Positions 42,912-51,909 of a DNA stretch of 64,000 bases are shown piece by piece. Position numbers and translations under genes: made by a program. The notes under the pieces are model-generated. The model was not told the origin of the DNA. It saw nothing but the letters and a program-made list of their open reading frames with translations, and ran no database searches. How positions within the stretch are numbered: position 1 is the stretch's first letter; each line of letters begins with the position of its first letter. Origin of the DNA: Promicromonospora sp049532985 (GTDB lineage: Bacteria; Actinomycetota; Actinomycetes; Actinomycetales; Cellulomonadaceae); contig NZ_CP186693.1 in NCBI RefSeq assembly GCF_049532985.1, positions 5,208,001 to 5,272,000 on the forward strand. The letters are read 5' to 3'.

Positions 42912-43550
42912 GTGCGTGCTGTGCCGGACCCGTCCTCAGGAGCAGTGGGCCTCGGCCGCGCGCTCCTGTGGGCCGTGGTCGTCCTCGCCCTCGCCCTGAC
43001 GGCGCACCTCGAGGCCGGTGGTCACCTGCCGCCCGCCGAGGCGATCGCGCTCCTCGGCGCCCTCCTGCTCGCGGTGACCGCGGTCGCCGTCCGACGGCAG
43101 GTGCGCTGGCCCGGTGGCCTGGCGCTGGCCGGCCTCGGCCAGTACGCCCTCCACCGCGCGTTCACGTACCTGGGCGGCGCGTGCGCGGCGCCCACCCTGC
43201 CCGACGACGGCCTGACGGCCTGGGGTCATGCGCACCCGGCCGGAGCCGTCCTCGGCGGCGCCGGGGCCTGCGCGGCCGGGGACGAGCCGACCGCGCTCGG
43301 CGCGGGGATGCTCCTCTGGCACGTCGTGGCCACGGTGGTCTCCGTCGCGTTGCTCGTGGGTGTGGAGCGCGGCATCTGGCTGCTCGCGTCCTGGCTGGTC
43401 CGTCCGCTCGCGGCGGCTCCGCTGCGGCTCCCGGTCGTGCGCCGGGCCCTCGTACCGGTCGTGCCCGTGGTGCCGTCGGTCTCCGTCGACCTGTCCGTCG
43501 CGCCGGAGCGCGGGCCGCCGCCGGCCCTGGTGATGCGCCTCGCGGCCTGA
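42912..43550 (+). CDS. Polytopic membrane protein, unknown function
   Basis: 212 residues from GTG 42912 (GTG 42921 also possible). Four predicted membrane helices (about 16-32, 42-58, 68-86, 128-152) and a Pro/Val-rich C-terminus. Two Cys lie in the second extracytoplasmic loop. It begins 11 bp after the LytR_C gene and is followed by the YcnI-like copper protein, so a role in copper handling or envelope is possible. No family recognised. Confidence 0.7.
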   Translation: MRAVPDPSSGAVGLGRALLWAVVVLALALTAHLEAGGHLPPAEAIALLGALLLAVTAVAVRRQVRWPGGLALAGLGQYALHRAFTYLGGACAAPTLPDDGLTAWGHAHPAGAVLGGAGACAAGDEPTALGAGMLLWHVVATVVSVALLVGVERGIWLLASWLVRPLAAAPLRLPVVRRALVPVVPVVPSVSVDLSVAPERGPPPALVMRLAA

Positions 43551-43613
43551 GGATCTCGGGCGGGGGCGCGTCCACGCACGCCCGCACACCCCTCAGAACG
43601 AAGGACCGAGCAC

Positions 43614-44327
43614 ATGACTCGCTTCAGCATGCCCGCCCGCCGCGCCCTCGCGGCCGTTCCCGCCACCGCCGTCCTGGTGCTGCTGCCGTCGGTGGCGTAC
43701 GCCCACGTGACCGTGAACCCCGACACCACCGCCGCCGAGAGCTACGCGAGCCTGACGTTCCGCGTGCCCACGGAGTCGGACACGGCGTCCACGTCGGAGC
43801 TGGTCGTGGACCTGCCCACCGACACCCCCTTCCTCAGCGTCACGCCGCGCAGCCTGCCTGGCTGGGACGTGAAGGTCGAGACCGCCACGCTCGACGAGCC
43901 GTTCGAGGTCGAGGGCGCGACCGTCGACGAGGCGCCCGTCCGCGTGACCTGGACCGCCCAGGAGGGGCACGAGGTGCCGCCGCACGAGTACCAGGAGTTC
44001 GCCGTCCGCGTCGGCGCGCTGCCCGAGGAGGGCACCACCGTGGTGCTCCCCGCGCACCAGACCTACACCGACGGCAACGTCGTCGACTGGGACGACCTCC
44101 CGGCGGACGACGGCACGGAGCCCGAGGCACCCGCGCCGGTGCTCACCACGACCGCCGCGGAGGAGGACGGGCACCACGGCGCCGCGACGTCGCCCGACGG
44201 TGCGGACGATGCCGCGGCGGCCACGACCGACGCCGTGGACCCGGTGGGCCGGTGGCTCGGCGGCGCCGGGCTCGTGGTCGGTGCCGCGGGGATCGGCGTG
44301 GCGCTGTCCACGCGCCGTCGCGCCTGA
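43614..44327 (+). CDS. YcnI-like (DUF1775) copper-binding protein, membrane-anchored
   Basis: 237 residues. A signal peptide ending VAYA at residue 30 leaves His31 (AHVTVNPD) as N-terminus, which is the copper ligand of YcnI proteins. The DUF1775 domain (about 31-170) includes YASLTFRVPTESDT and DLPTDTPFLSV. A His/Asp-rich linker and a C-terminal membrane helix (about 213-233) with basic tail anchor it. It probably binds Cu(II) outside the membrane. It ends at a terminator hairpin. Confidence 0.88.
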   Translation: MTRFSMPARRALAAVPATAVLVLLPSVAYAHVTVNPDTTAAESYASLTFRVPTESDTASTSELVVDLPTDTPFLSVTPRSLPGWDVKVETATLDEPFEVEGATVDEAPVRVTWTAQEGHEVPPHEYQEFAVRVGALPEEGTTVVLPAHQTYTDGNVVDWDDLPADDGTEPEAPAPVLTTTAAEEDGHHGAATSPDGADDAAAATTDAVDPVGRWLGGAGLVVGAAGIGVALSTRRRA

Positions 44328-44335
44328 TGGCGTGA

Positions 44336-44372
44336 CCGGTCGCGCCGTCCGCGTGCCGGGCGGCGCGACCGG
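44336..44372. terminator. Bidirectional terminator between convergent genes
   Basis: CCGGTCGCGCCG (44336-44347) pairs with CGGCGCGACCGG (44361-44372). It lies 8 bp after the YcnI-like stop and 20 bp beyond the stop of the opposite-strand hydrolase. Confidence 0.78.
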
Positions 44373-44392
44373 GCGGCACCGGCGGCCGGGCC

Positions 44393-45331
44393 TCAGCCGA
44401 TGCGCAGCAGCGCCTGCACCGGGGTGTGGTCGCTGGGGTAGCGGCCGTCCCGGGTCCACGTGTTGATCGCCGCCGAGCGCACCTCGACGCCGGGCGTGGC
44501 GAGGATCCAGTCGATGCGGGTGCCGTCCGGGTCCGGGGCGCCGTAGTTGGGGAACGTGCCCGCGTACGGCGTGAGCCGGCGGTCCGCGGCGAGCCAGGTG
44601 TCCTGGAGGCCGCCGTCGGTCACCAGCACGTCGTACGGAGCGGACGCCTCGGCCGCGGCGTTGCAGTCCGCCGTGAAGACGACGGGCAGGCCGGCCGCGG
44701 CGACCTGCTCCCGGACCACCTGGGCGCTGCGGAGGCGGGCGTTCTCGGCCTGGTGGTCGAAGTGCGAGTTGATGTGCACGAAGTCACGGCCGGTCACGGT
44801 GTCGTGGAACCGGGCCCACGTGACGATCCGGGTCACGGTGTTGCCCCAGGTGGCCGAGCCGATCACGGCGGGCGTGTCGGACAGCCAGAACTGGTCCCAC
44901 CACGTCACCGTCAGCCGGCGCGCGTCGTAGAAGATGGCCGAGTACTCGCCCGCGGCTCCGCCGTCGCGCCCGAAGCCCACCATCTCGTAGCCGCGGCCCA
45001 GGCCTTCCTCGACCGCCGTGAGCTGGTTGAACTCCACCTCCTGGACCCCGAGGATCGTCGGCTGCTCCAACCGCAGGAACGCGGCGGTGAGCGGCGCTCG
45101 CTCCGGCCAGTAGTCGGGCTCGCCCGGCTGGGTCTGGCCCTCGCGGTCGTAGCGCACGTTGAAGCTCATGGCGTGCAGCCACTCGCCGCGCGCGGGGCCG
45201 ATCACGGGCCTGCCGCCGTGCGCGGTCTGCGCCGCGGCCGGCGCGGCCAGTGCGGCCGAGGCGCCGAGGGCGCCGACGGCGCCCGCTGCCGTGAGCATGG
45301 TGCGGCGTGAGATGCCGGGGGTCGTGGACAT
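44393..45331 (-). CDS. Tat-exported endonuclease/exonuclease/phosphatase family protein
   Basis: 312 residues. A twin-arginine signal (SRRTMLTAAGAVGALGASAA, R9-R10) is followed by the EEP fold: SFNVRYD, GVQEVEFNQL with catalytic Glu, HINSHFDHQ, TADCNAA, RIDWILATPG and a terminal SDHTPVQ with the Asp-His pair. Such proteins hydrolyse phosphodiesters or inositol phosphates outside the membrane; the exact substrate is unknown. Confidence 0.87.
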   Translation of the reverse strand: MSTTPGISRRTMLTAAGAVGALGASAALAAPAAAQTAHGGRPVIGPARGEWLHAMSFNVRYDREGQTQPGEPDYWPERAPLTAAFLRLEQPTILGVQEVEFNQLTAVEEGLGRGYEMVGFGRDGGAAGEYSAIFYDARRLTVTWWDQFWLSDTPAVIGSATWGNTVTRIVTWARFHDTVTGRDFVHINSHFDHQAENARLRSAQVVREQVAAAGLPVVFTADCNAAAEASAPYDVLVTDGGLQDTWLAADRRLTPYAGTFPNYGAPDPDGTRIDWILATPGVEVRSAAINTWTRDGRYPSDHTPVQALLRIG

Positions 45332-45425
45332 GCGCTCTCCTCCAGGTCAGGGGTTGATGCCGGTCAACCCGACCAGACCGAGGTGAGCGTGCCCGTAACG
45401 CCACATGACGTGGGGGCGAAACGAC

Positions 45426-45460
45426 GATGACGCGAGACATCGGTGATGTCTCGCGTCATC
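45426..45460 (-). terminator. Terminator of tRNA-Ser(GGA)
   Basis: GATGACGCGAGACATC (45426-45441) and GATGTCTCGCGTCATC (45445-45460) form a perfect 16-bp stem with loop GGT. On the minus strand it lies 6 bp after the tRNA and runs into GTCGTTTCG. Confidence 0.82.
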
Positions 45461-45466
45461 GGACTG

Positions 45467-45551
45467 CGGAGGATGGGGGATTCGAACCCCCGAGGGCGTT
45501 AACCCAACACGCTTTCCAAGCGTGCGCCATAGGCCACTAGGCGAATCCTCC
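45467..45551 (-). tRNA. tRNA-Ser(GGA)
   Basis: On the minus strand, acceptor GGAGGAT pairs with ATCCTCC and the discriminator is G. The anticodon stem CACGC/GCGTG holds loop TTGGAAA, giving anticodon GGA. A long variable arm and GGTTCGAATCC in the T arm are present, a class II serine tRNA. It is divergent from the SRP RNA gene. Confidence 0.95.
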
Positions 45552-45710
45552 TCGCGTCCCACCCCTGGGCGAGCGCGCGGCCACTGGACCGAAGTCTGGC
45601 GCGGCCTGACGAGGATACCGGACACCTCGCTCGGACAACGAATCGTGGCGTGGGCCCGGCCTGTGCGGGGGCTCGCGGGTTCGGCCGGGCCTCCCGGATC
45701 GGTTAGGCTG

Positions 45711-45806
45711 GGGGCAGACCCCTCGTGCGGCACCATCTCGCCGAACTCCCCCAGGGCCGGAAGGCAGCAAGGGTAAGTGAGCTCTGGTGGGTGTGCGGGG
45801 GGTCCT
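45711..45806 (+). ncRNA. ffs: Signal recognition particle RNA, small bacterial type
   Basis: The universally conserved apical domain is present: CCAGGGCCGGAAGGCAGCAA then GGGTAAGTGAGCTCTGG. The flanking strands GACCCCTCGTGCGG and GTGCGGGGGGTC pair to complete the rod. Length is about 95 nt. Position between tRNA-Ser and the dnaX region matches many actinobacteria. Exact ends are approximate. Confidence 0.88.
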
Positions 45807-45919
45807 CTCATGCCCGGAGTTCTGCGGCTCCTCCACCATGTGGACAGATTTTCGTCCGCATCATGGGATTTTCCGGAAGTGGCTGGCTCTGGCGCCCTGC
45901 GGTGACGCACGATGTCCGC

Positions 45920-46015
45920 ATGACCCGCACCTGGACCGCCGCCACGACGTCGCGCACCTGTCGCGACGCCATGTGTCGCGACCGCGTGCGCGGCGGGCGA
46001 ATGTGCGGGCGCTGA
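45920..46015 (+). CDS. Possible Cys/Met-rich leader peptide upstream of metQNI
   Basis: A 31-residue frame: MTRTWTAATTSRTCRDAMCR, then DRVRGGRMCGR. It has three Cys and three Met, is rich in Arg, and lies 171 bp upstream of metQ. A perfect hairpin GCGACCC-GCTGA-GGGTCGC (46033-46051) starts 17 bp after its stop. Cys- or Met-sensing leader peptides upstream of sulfur genes are known in actinobacteria; that this is one is inference. No obvious ribosome-binding site is seen. Confidence 0.4.
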   Translation: MTRTWTAATTSRTCRDAMCRDRVRGGRMCGR

Positions 46016-46032
46016 GCGCGCCGTACCTTCCC

Positions 46033-46051
46033 GCGACCCGCTGAGGGTCGC
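46033..46051 (+). promoter_or_regulatory. Hairpin in the metQ leader
   Basis: GCGACCC (46033-46039) and GGGTCGC (46045-46051) pair perfectly around GCTGA. It lies between the possible leader peptide and metQ. It could be an attenuator element; there is no U-run. Confidence 0.45.
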
Positions 46052-46186
46052 ACCCGCACCGTCCCGAGCTCGCCACGTTGCTGATGGCCGTGGCCCGCCG
46101 ACGTACGTCGGCCTGCGCAACACGCCGGCCCCCCGCATCCTGAGCACAGGCACACCCGCGTCCGTGCGCTCCGAGAGGACCCACCC

Positions 46187-47074
46187 ATGTCTCGTTTCAC
46201 CACTGTCCTGTCCGCAGGCCTCGCCGTCACCACCGCCCTCGCCCTGAGCGCCTGCGCGGGCTCCGACGAGATCACCCCCGCCACGGGCTCGGCCGACGAC
46301 CCGGTCCGCATCGGCGTCGTCAACTCCGGCGACGACTACTGGACCACGTTCACCGACCTGGCCGAGGAGGAGGGCATCAGCGTCGAGCTGGTGAACTTCA
46401 GCGACTACCAGCTCCCGAACCAGGGTCTGACCGACGGTGACCTGGACCTCAACCAGTTCCAGCACCTGCAGTTCCTCGCCAACTACAACACGGCCACCGA
46501 GTCGGACCTCACGCCGATCGCGGCCACCGCCGTCTACCCGCTCGGCCTCTACTCGCTCAAGCACGACAGCGTGGAGAGCATCCCCGACGGCGGCGAGATC
46601 GCCATCCCGAACGACGACACGAACCAGGCCCGCGCGCTGCTCGTGCTCCAGGAGGCCGGCCTGATCGCCCTGCGCGACGGCGGCACCGCGTTCTCCACGC
46701 CGGCCGACGTGCTGGAGGACGAGTCGCGCGTGACCGTGACCCCGGTCGACGCCGCCCAGACGGCGCTCGCGCTGCAGGACGTCGACGCCTCGATCATCAA
46801 CAACGACTTCGTGGGCGACGCCGACCTGACCGCCGAGGACGCCATCTTCTCGGACGACCCCGACTCGTCGGCCGCCGAGCCCTACATCAACGTGTGGGTG
46901 GCGCGCGGGGCCGACGCCGACAACGAGGTGTTCCAGCAGCTCGTCGAGATCTACCACTCCCCGGAGGTCACCGACGGCGTGATCGAGGCGTCGGGCGGCA
47001 CCGGCGTGATCAAGGACAACTCCGCGGCCGAGCTGCAGGAGATCCTGGCCGGCATCCAGGAGGACGCCTCCTGA
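46187..47074 (+). CDS. metQ: Methionine-binding lipoprotein (NlpA/MetQ family)
   Basis: 295 residues. A lipoprotein signal ends in lipobox LSAC with Cys23. The NlpA domain follows with ELVNFSDYQLPNQGLTDGDL, DLNQFQHLQF and a DASIINNDFVGDADL ligand region. It captures methionine (or a related compound) outside the membrane for the MetNI transporter. The stop overlaps metN by 1 bp (TGATG). ATG 46187 starts a clear signal peptide. Confidence 0.92.
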   Translation: MSRFTTVLSAGLAVTTALALSACAGSDEITPATGSADDPVRIGVVNSGDDYWTTFTDLAEEEGISVELVNFSDYQLPNQGLTDGDLDLNQFQHLQFLANYNTATESDLTPIAATAVYPLGLYSLKHDSVESIPDGGEIAIPNDDTNQARALLVLQEAGLIALRDGGTAFSTPADVLEDESRVTVTPVDAAQTALALQDVDASIINNDFVGDADLTAEDAIFSDDPDSSAAEPYINVWVARGADADNEVFQQLVEIYHSPEVTDGVIEASGGTGVIKDNSAAELQEILAGIQEDAS

Positions 47075-48126
47075 TGCCTGCGGCGACCAGCAGCATCATC
47101 CGGTTCGAGAATGCCTCGAAGGTGTTCCCGGGCCGGGGGAAGGGCGCCGAGGTGCGCGCCGTCGACGGGGTCACCCTCGACATCCGCGAGGGCGAGATCT
47201 TCGGTGTGATCGGTCAGTCGGGCGCGGGGAAGTCGACCCTCGTCCGCCTGATCAACGCGCTCGAGCGCACCACCGGCGGCGACGTCGTGGTGGACGGCAC
47301 GTCCCTCGGCTCCCTGAGCGAGGCGCGCCTGCGCCCCGTCCGGGCCGGGATCGGGATGGTGTTCCAGCAGTTCAACCTGCTCTCCTCCCGGACCGTGTCG
47401 GGGAACGTCGCCTACCCGCTCGAGGTCGCCGGCTGGCCGCGTGCTCGCCGGGAGGCGCGTGTCGCGGAGCTGCTGGACTTCGTCGGCCTGGCGGACAAGG
47501 CCGGGGTGTACCCGTCCACGCTGTCGGGCGGGCAGAAGCAGCGCGTCGGGATCGCCCGGGCGCTGGCGACGAACCCGCGCATCCTGCTGGCGGACGAGGC
47601 GACGTCGGCCCTCGACCCCGAGACCACGCGCGACGTGCTGGACCTGCTCCAGCGCGTCAACCGTGAGCTCGGGATCACCGTGGTGGTGATCACGCACGAG
47701 ATGGACGTGGTGCGGTCGATCTGCCACCGCGTGGCCGTGATGGAGCGCGGGCACGTGGTCGAGGTGGGCGAGGCCTACCAGGTGTTCAGCGCGCCCGCGC
47801 ACGACACCACGCGGCGGTTCGTCGCGACGGCCCTGCGCGACCGGCCCTCTCCCGAGGTGCTGGCCCGGCTACGGACCCGGCACACCGGGCACATCGTGAC
47901 CGTCGGCGTGGACGAGGTGGCCGGCTCGTCGGCCGTGCTCACACGGACGCTGCGCGAGCACGGCGTGGACGGCACCGTCGTGTTCGGCGGGATCACCGAG
48001 GTCGCCGAGCGGCCGTACGGGTCGCTGACGGTGGAGCTCGTCGGAGAGGCCGCTGCCGTCGAGGCCGCGGTGGCGGCGCTGCGGAGCGTGACCTGGGTGG
48101 ACGATCACGGGAGGGCTGACGCATGA
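47074..48126 (+). CDS. metN: Methionine ABC transporter ATP-binding protein
   Basis: 350 residues. Walker A GQSGAGKST, Q-loop VFQQFNLL, signature LSGGQKQR, Walker B ILLADEATSALD and H-loop VITHEMDVV. The C-terminal 80 residues form a NIL (ferredoxin-like) domain that in MetN binds methionine and inhibits transport. It overlaps metQ by 1 bp and metI by 4 bp. Confidence 0.95.
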   Translation: MPAATSSIIRFENASKVFPGRGKGAEVRAVDGVTLDIREGEIFGVIGQSGAGKSTLVRLINALERTTGGDVVVDGTSLGSLSEARLRPVRAGIGMVFQQFNLLSSRTVSGNVAYPLEVAGWPRARREARVAELLDFVGLADKAGVYPSTLSGGQKQRVGIARALATNPRILLADEATSALDPETTRDVLDLLQRVNRELGITVVVITHEMDVVRSICHRVAVMERGHVVEVGEAYQVFSAPAHDTTRRFVATALRDRPSPEVLARLRTRHTGHIVTVGVDEVAGSSAVLTRTLREHGVDGTVVFGGITEVAERPYGSLTVELVGEAAAVEAAVAALRSVTWVDDHGRADA

Positions 48127-48785
48127 CCGAGGACTGGGAACGGCTGACACCGCTGCTCTGGGAGGCTGCGGGCCAGACCGCGTTCATGGTGCTGATCACG
48201 CTGCTGGTCGGCGGCGTCCTGGGCCTGGCGCTCGGGCTCGGGCTGTACCTGACCCGGCCGGGGAACCTGCTGCAGCACCGGGTCGTGTTCGCGGTGCTGA
48301 ACCTCGCGGTGAACATCGTGCGGCCGGTGCCGTTCATCATCTTCCTGGTGGCGCTGGGCCCGCTGACCCGCGCCGTCATCGGCAAGACGATCGGCATCGA
48401 GGCGTTCACGTTCGCGATGAGCTTCATGGCGACCTTCGTCTTCGCGCGGCTCGTCGAGCAGAACCTCGTCTCGATCGATCCCGGGGTCGTCGAGGCGGCG
48501 CGTGCGATGGGCGCGTCGCCGTTCCGGATCGTGCGGACCGTGCTGGTGCCGGAGGCGCTCGCGCCCCTGATCCTCGGATACACGTTCCTGTTCGTGGGCG
48601 TGCTGGACATGTCCGCGATCGGCGGGTACCTGGGCGCGGGTGGCCTGGGCGACTTCGCGATCGTCCAGGGTTACCGGCAGTACGACTGGGCCGTGACCGC
48701 GGTGGTGGTCGTGATCATCGTGGTGATCGTGCAGGCGGTCCAGTGGCTGGGCAACGCCCTGGCCCGGCGGGCGCTGCGGCGGTAG
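48123..48785 (+). CDS. metI: Methionine ABC transporter permease
   Basis: 220 residues with five membrane helices. The permease EAA motif reads VEAARAMGASPFRIVRTVLVPEAL, here split at GASPF, and is followed by the GGYLGAGGLGDFAIVQGYRQYDW segment typical of MetI. It completes the metQNI importer, which is read as one unit. Confidence 0.95.
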   Translation: MTEDWERLTPLLWEAAGQTAFMVLITLLVGGVLGLALGLGLYLTRPGNLLQHRVVFAVLNLAVNIVRPVPFIIFLVALGPLTRAVIGKTIGIEAFTFAMSFMATFVFARLVEQNLVSIDPGVVEAARAMGASPFRIVRTVLVPEALAPLILGYTFLFVGVLDMSAIGGYLGAGGLGDFAIVQGYRQYDWAVTAVVVVIIVVIVQAVQWLGNALARRALRR

Positions 48786-48867
48786 GAGCGGAGGCAGCCG
48801 GCGACATTCGTCGACAAGGTCGCGGTGACTCTGGGAGTCTGGCGCCCCCATCGGGTGGGGAGGTCGT

Positions 48868-50202
48868 ATGTGGGTCGCGCTGGGCTTCCTGGTCGCCCTG
48901 GCGGGCGTCATCCTTGTCGGGGTCCGGCGCAGCGACTTGCGCACCGTACGCGTCGTCGCGGTGCTCGTGTCCGTCGTCCTCGTGCTGCCGCTCGTCGCGG
49001 CGGTCGGGCTCGGCATCTACCTGAGGACGCCCAGAGACGGTGACCGTGTCGCCGCCGAGCGCGCCGAGGCGGCGGCCACCGCCGTCGCCGACGAGATCGT
49101 GCTCGCGCGGTACAGCGGCAACGGGGCGCTCGGTGGCGAGCAGCTTGCGCTGGACACGGTCCGGCGCGCGGCCGAGTACGAGTACGGCCTCGGCGTATGG
49201 GATGCCCGGGACATCGAGATCGTGGTGCTGGACTGGTCGGGGCCGACCGCGGGCGGCAGTAGTGCGACGGTCGACATCCGCGTCGAGGCGCACGTCCCGT
49301 ACGATCCCGGCCCGCTGCTCGGCCGAAGCCGGTCCGAGGGGCGGTCCGTGGGCTGCTGGCGGATGGTGAACCACTACTACGAGTACGACGAGGGTGCCGA
49401 GGTCGACCAGATCGCCTGCCCCGCCACACCCGTCGGCCAGGTGCCGGTCCCGGACGGCGTGCCGACGCTGGGATCCGAGGCGCGGGCGACGGTGCTCCGG
49501 GCGCTCCGCGAGGCGCCCGCGATCCCGGACGACGTATCCCCGGTCGAGACGGAGCAGATCGTGGAGGAGGTGCAGACCGCGTGGTGGCAGCAGTCCTCGC
49601 CCGAGGAACTCGACGGGTATGGGGTGGAGGTGTACGCGCAGCACGAGGAGGGCACGCTCGTGCTCGCGGTCGGCAATCCCGCCCGACGGGAGTGCGTCAT
49701 CGGGGTGCGTGAGGCGGGGAGTGCCCCGGTGCTGTACACCGGCGCCCCGGACGGCGACCTCGCCCCGGGGGGCTCGGGATGTCAGCCCGCGCTGTACTGG
49801 CGAGGCGCGCTGACGCGGTTGTCCGAGCCGGGACCTGCGCCGGAACCTGCGACGACGGCCTCGCCGGCACCGAGTCGCCCATGGCCGCTGGACGAGGCGA
49901 CCACGCCGGCGAACGAGAAGCTCCTGCTCGGCGCACTCGGCGGGCTGCCCGCTGACGCGAACGCGGCGGAGGCGCGGCAGGCCGTCGCCGAGGCTTTTTC
50001 CGACTACACGGTGGACGCGCACCGGGAGGACGACGAACTGGTCGCCACCGTGGCTGGCCCGACCTACCGCGACTGCCTGGTGGCCGTTCGTACGGGTGAC
50101 CGCGCCCCGGTCAGGTTCACCGACTTCCTGCGGATCTCGCTCGAGCCCGGTGAGATCGGGTGCCGGCCGTCGCTGTACTGGACGGACGTGACAGCCCACT
50201 GA
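48868..50202 (+). CDS. Membrane protein with repeated Cys modules, unknown function
   Basis: 444 residues. Two N-terminal membrane helices (about 2-18 and 27-51) lead to a large external part. Three two-Cys modules appear: C163-C184, C276-C305 and C403-C432. The last two are clear duplicates: REC..GVREAGSAPVLYTG...GCQPALYW aligns with RDC..AVRTGDRAPVRFTD...GCRPSLYW. A Pro/Ala-rich linker separates them. No family recognised. Its 3' end overlaps the degraded HNH gene on the other strand. Confidence 0.75.
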   Translation: MWVALGFLVALAGVILVGVRRSDLRTVRVVAVLVSVVLVLPLVAAVGLGIYLRTPRDGDRVAAERAEAAATAVADEIVLARYSGNGALGGEQLALDTVRRAAEYEYGLGVWDARDIEIVVLDWSGPTAGGSSATVDIRVEAHVPYDPGPLLGRSRSEGRSVGCWRMVNHYYEYDEGAEVDQIACPATPVGQVPVPDGVPTLGSEARATVLRALREAPAIPDDVSPVETEQIVEEVQTAWWQQSSPEELDGYGVEVYAQHEEGTLVLAVGNPARRECVIGVREAGSAPVLYTGAPDGDLAPGGSGCQPALYWRGALTRLSEPGPAPEPATTASPAPSRPWPLDEATTPANEKLLLGALGGLPADANAAEARQAVAEAFSDYTVDAHREDDELVATVAGPTYRDCLVAVRTGDRAPVRFTDFLRISLEPGEIGCRPSLYWTDVTAH

Positions 50203-51680
50203 TGCCTGCCGTGTTCTCCGACGTGTCGTGGTCCGGCCGCGTCGGCGGTCCGGGCTGAGGGATCGCCGTGCGTGGGCCGGACCGCCGAGGTGCTGTCCGG
50301 TCGGCCGGTCGCGGCGGGGGAGGCGCAAGGTCCGCAGGTCGCGGTGGTCGAGGTGCGACCGACCGATAACGGTGACCGGTCGGTGTCGTGGTGATCACGA
50401 CGTGCCGCCCGGTCTCCGGGTCGGTGCCGGCCGTCGAGCTCCAGCCGGGAGCCTCCTTGGCTTGGTTGCACGCGGCGCAGAGCCCCTGCCCGTTGGCGAG
50501 CTCGGTGCCGCCTCCGCGCGCGGCTGCCCGGACGTGGTCGAGGTGCCGGATCGGCGCGTCGCACCAGGGTGTCCTGCAGGCGCCCTGATCCCTGATCCGG
50601 AGCAGGTCGGCGAGCCAGCGCGCCGGCCACGAGGTGGCGGGCGACGGCGGCCGGGACGACGCCGTGCCCGGCACCCGTCCCGTCCAGGACGACAGCGGGC
50701 TCGTGCCCGCCGCCCAGCAGCGTCGCGTCCGAGACGACGAGGTTGACCGCGACCGGCACCGCAGCCGCGTGCTCCTGTCCGGTGGTCCGTTCGACCAGCG
50801 TGTCGGCCATGATCTGCCCCGTCGAGCGTCCGTCACCGCACGTATGCCGGACGGACTCCGCCGCGAGCCGCAGTGCCGCGTAGACCTGGACCCCCTGGGC
50901 CATGGGGAGCAGGGCCGTCACATGGGCCATCGCGTCCGGCGCAGGCCGGATGGACACCCGGCGGTCGGTGGCGGCCCGGCCCGCCCGTCGGACCAGCGCG
51001 GCGGGGTCGAGCTCGTTGGCGCGGGCCCTGATCAACCCGACGAGCCGTCGCGTGCCGATCCCGCGCAGCGTCACCGAGTCGGCGCACAGGTCGTCGTCGA
51101 TGTGCGTGCGGTCCTCCGGGGCGAGGTATGTCGTCTCCTTGACCAGTAGGAGCGCGCGTTCCTCGGAGAGCATGCCGGTGCGCAGCGAGGTCAGGGTGTG
51201 GGGCATCTCCTCGTGCCAGACGTGAGCAGCCCCGAGCAGCGTCCGGGTGCGGTGTGGCGAGAGCCGCAGCGCGCGGGCGGCCTGCTGGACCGTGCTCGCG
51301 GTCGCGTCGCGCTCGGCGGACCGCGCCGTGACGGGTACCTGACGGCCCGCCGCGTCGCGGTGAACGGTGGGATCGGCTGCGTGTTCTCGCGCGGCCCGCA
51401 GGGCGTCGTCGTGCAGCTCGACCAGGACCTGGGCCTGTAGCGCCGCGCACGCCGCCTTGATCTCCTCGAGGGCGCGCAGGGTGTCGACCCGTGCGACGTC
51501 GCTCGCCGGTGTCGCCGCGGTCAGGAGCCAGGCGTGCAGCGTCGCTACCTGCACTGCGCCGATCTCCGGACCGGACACGCCCGGCAGGCCGCGGGCAGCG
51601 TCGGTGCTGGTGCCGTTGGTCTTGTCGGTGGCGGCGGGCAGGCTTGGCGCGGTGCGGAGGCCAGGGGCGACATCGTGCAT
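50117..51680 (-). pseudogene. DUF222-HNH endonuclease gene, internally deleted
   Basis: From ATG 51680 the DUF222 helical region reads on in frame to RHLVAGALA (about 50625). There the frame breaks; the HNH part continues in another frame as RWLADLLRIRDQGACRTPWC, HLDHVRAAARGG and NGQGLCAACNQAK, to a stop at 50117. Family members have about 30 further residues between these parts, so a small deletion with frameshift is likely. DUF222-HNH proteins are abundant in Micrococcales, with unclear roles. The 3' end overlaps the convergent gene by 86 bp. Confidence 0.8.
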
Positions 51681-51909
51681 GACGCACCACCTTTGGTCTG
51701 GAGTCTCGGTATGCCACCATTGTATGGCACGTATGTTCGACACGTAGGCACATCGCATTCGCCTGTGGATAACTTCCGCGCCCGTTCGGAACGCGAGGAC
51801 GGCGCCTCCAGGGCGCCGGGCGCGCCTGCGCAGGGCTCGCCGCACCGAATGAGCACCGTTGTGGACGGCCGGGACACGAGTGTCGGTGGTGGCGTCTATC
51901 GTTGCGGGG

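Noticed and set aside
46016..46186. SAM riboswitch upstream of metQ
   Set aside because: I looked for SAM-I and SAM-IV consensus blocks and found none; only a simple hairpin is present.
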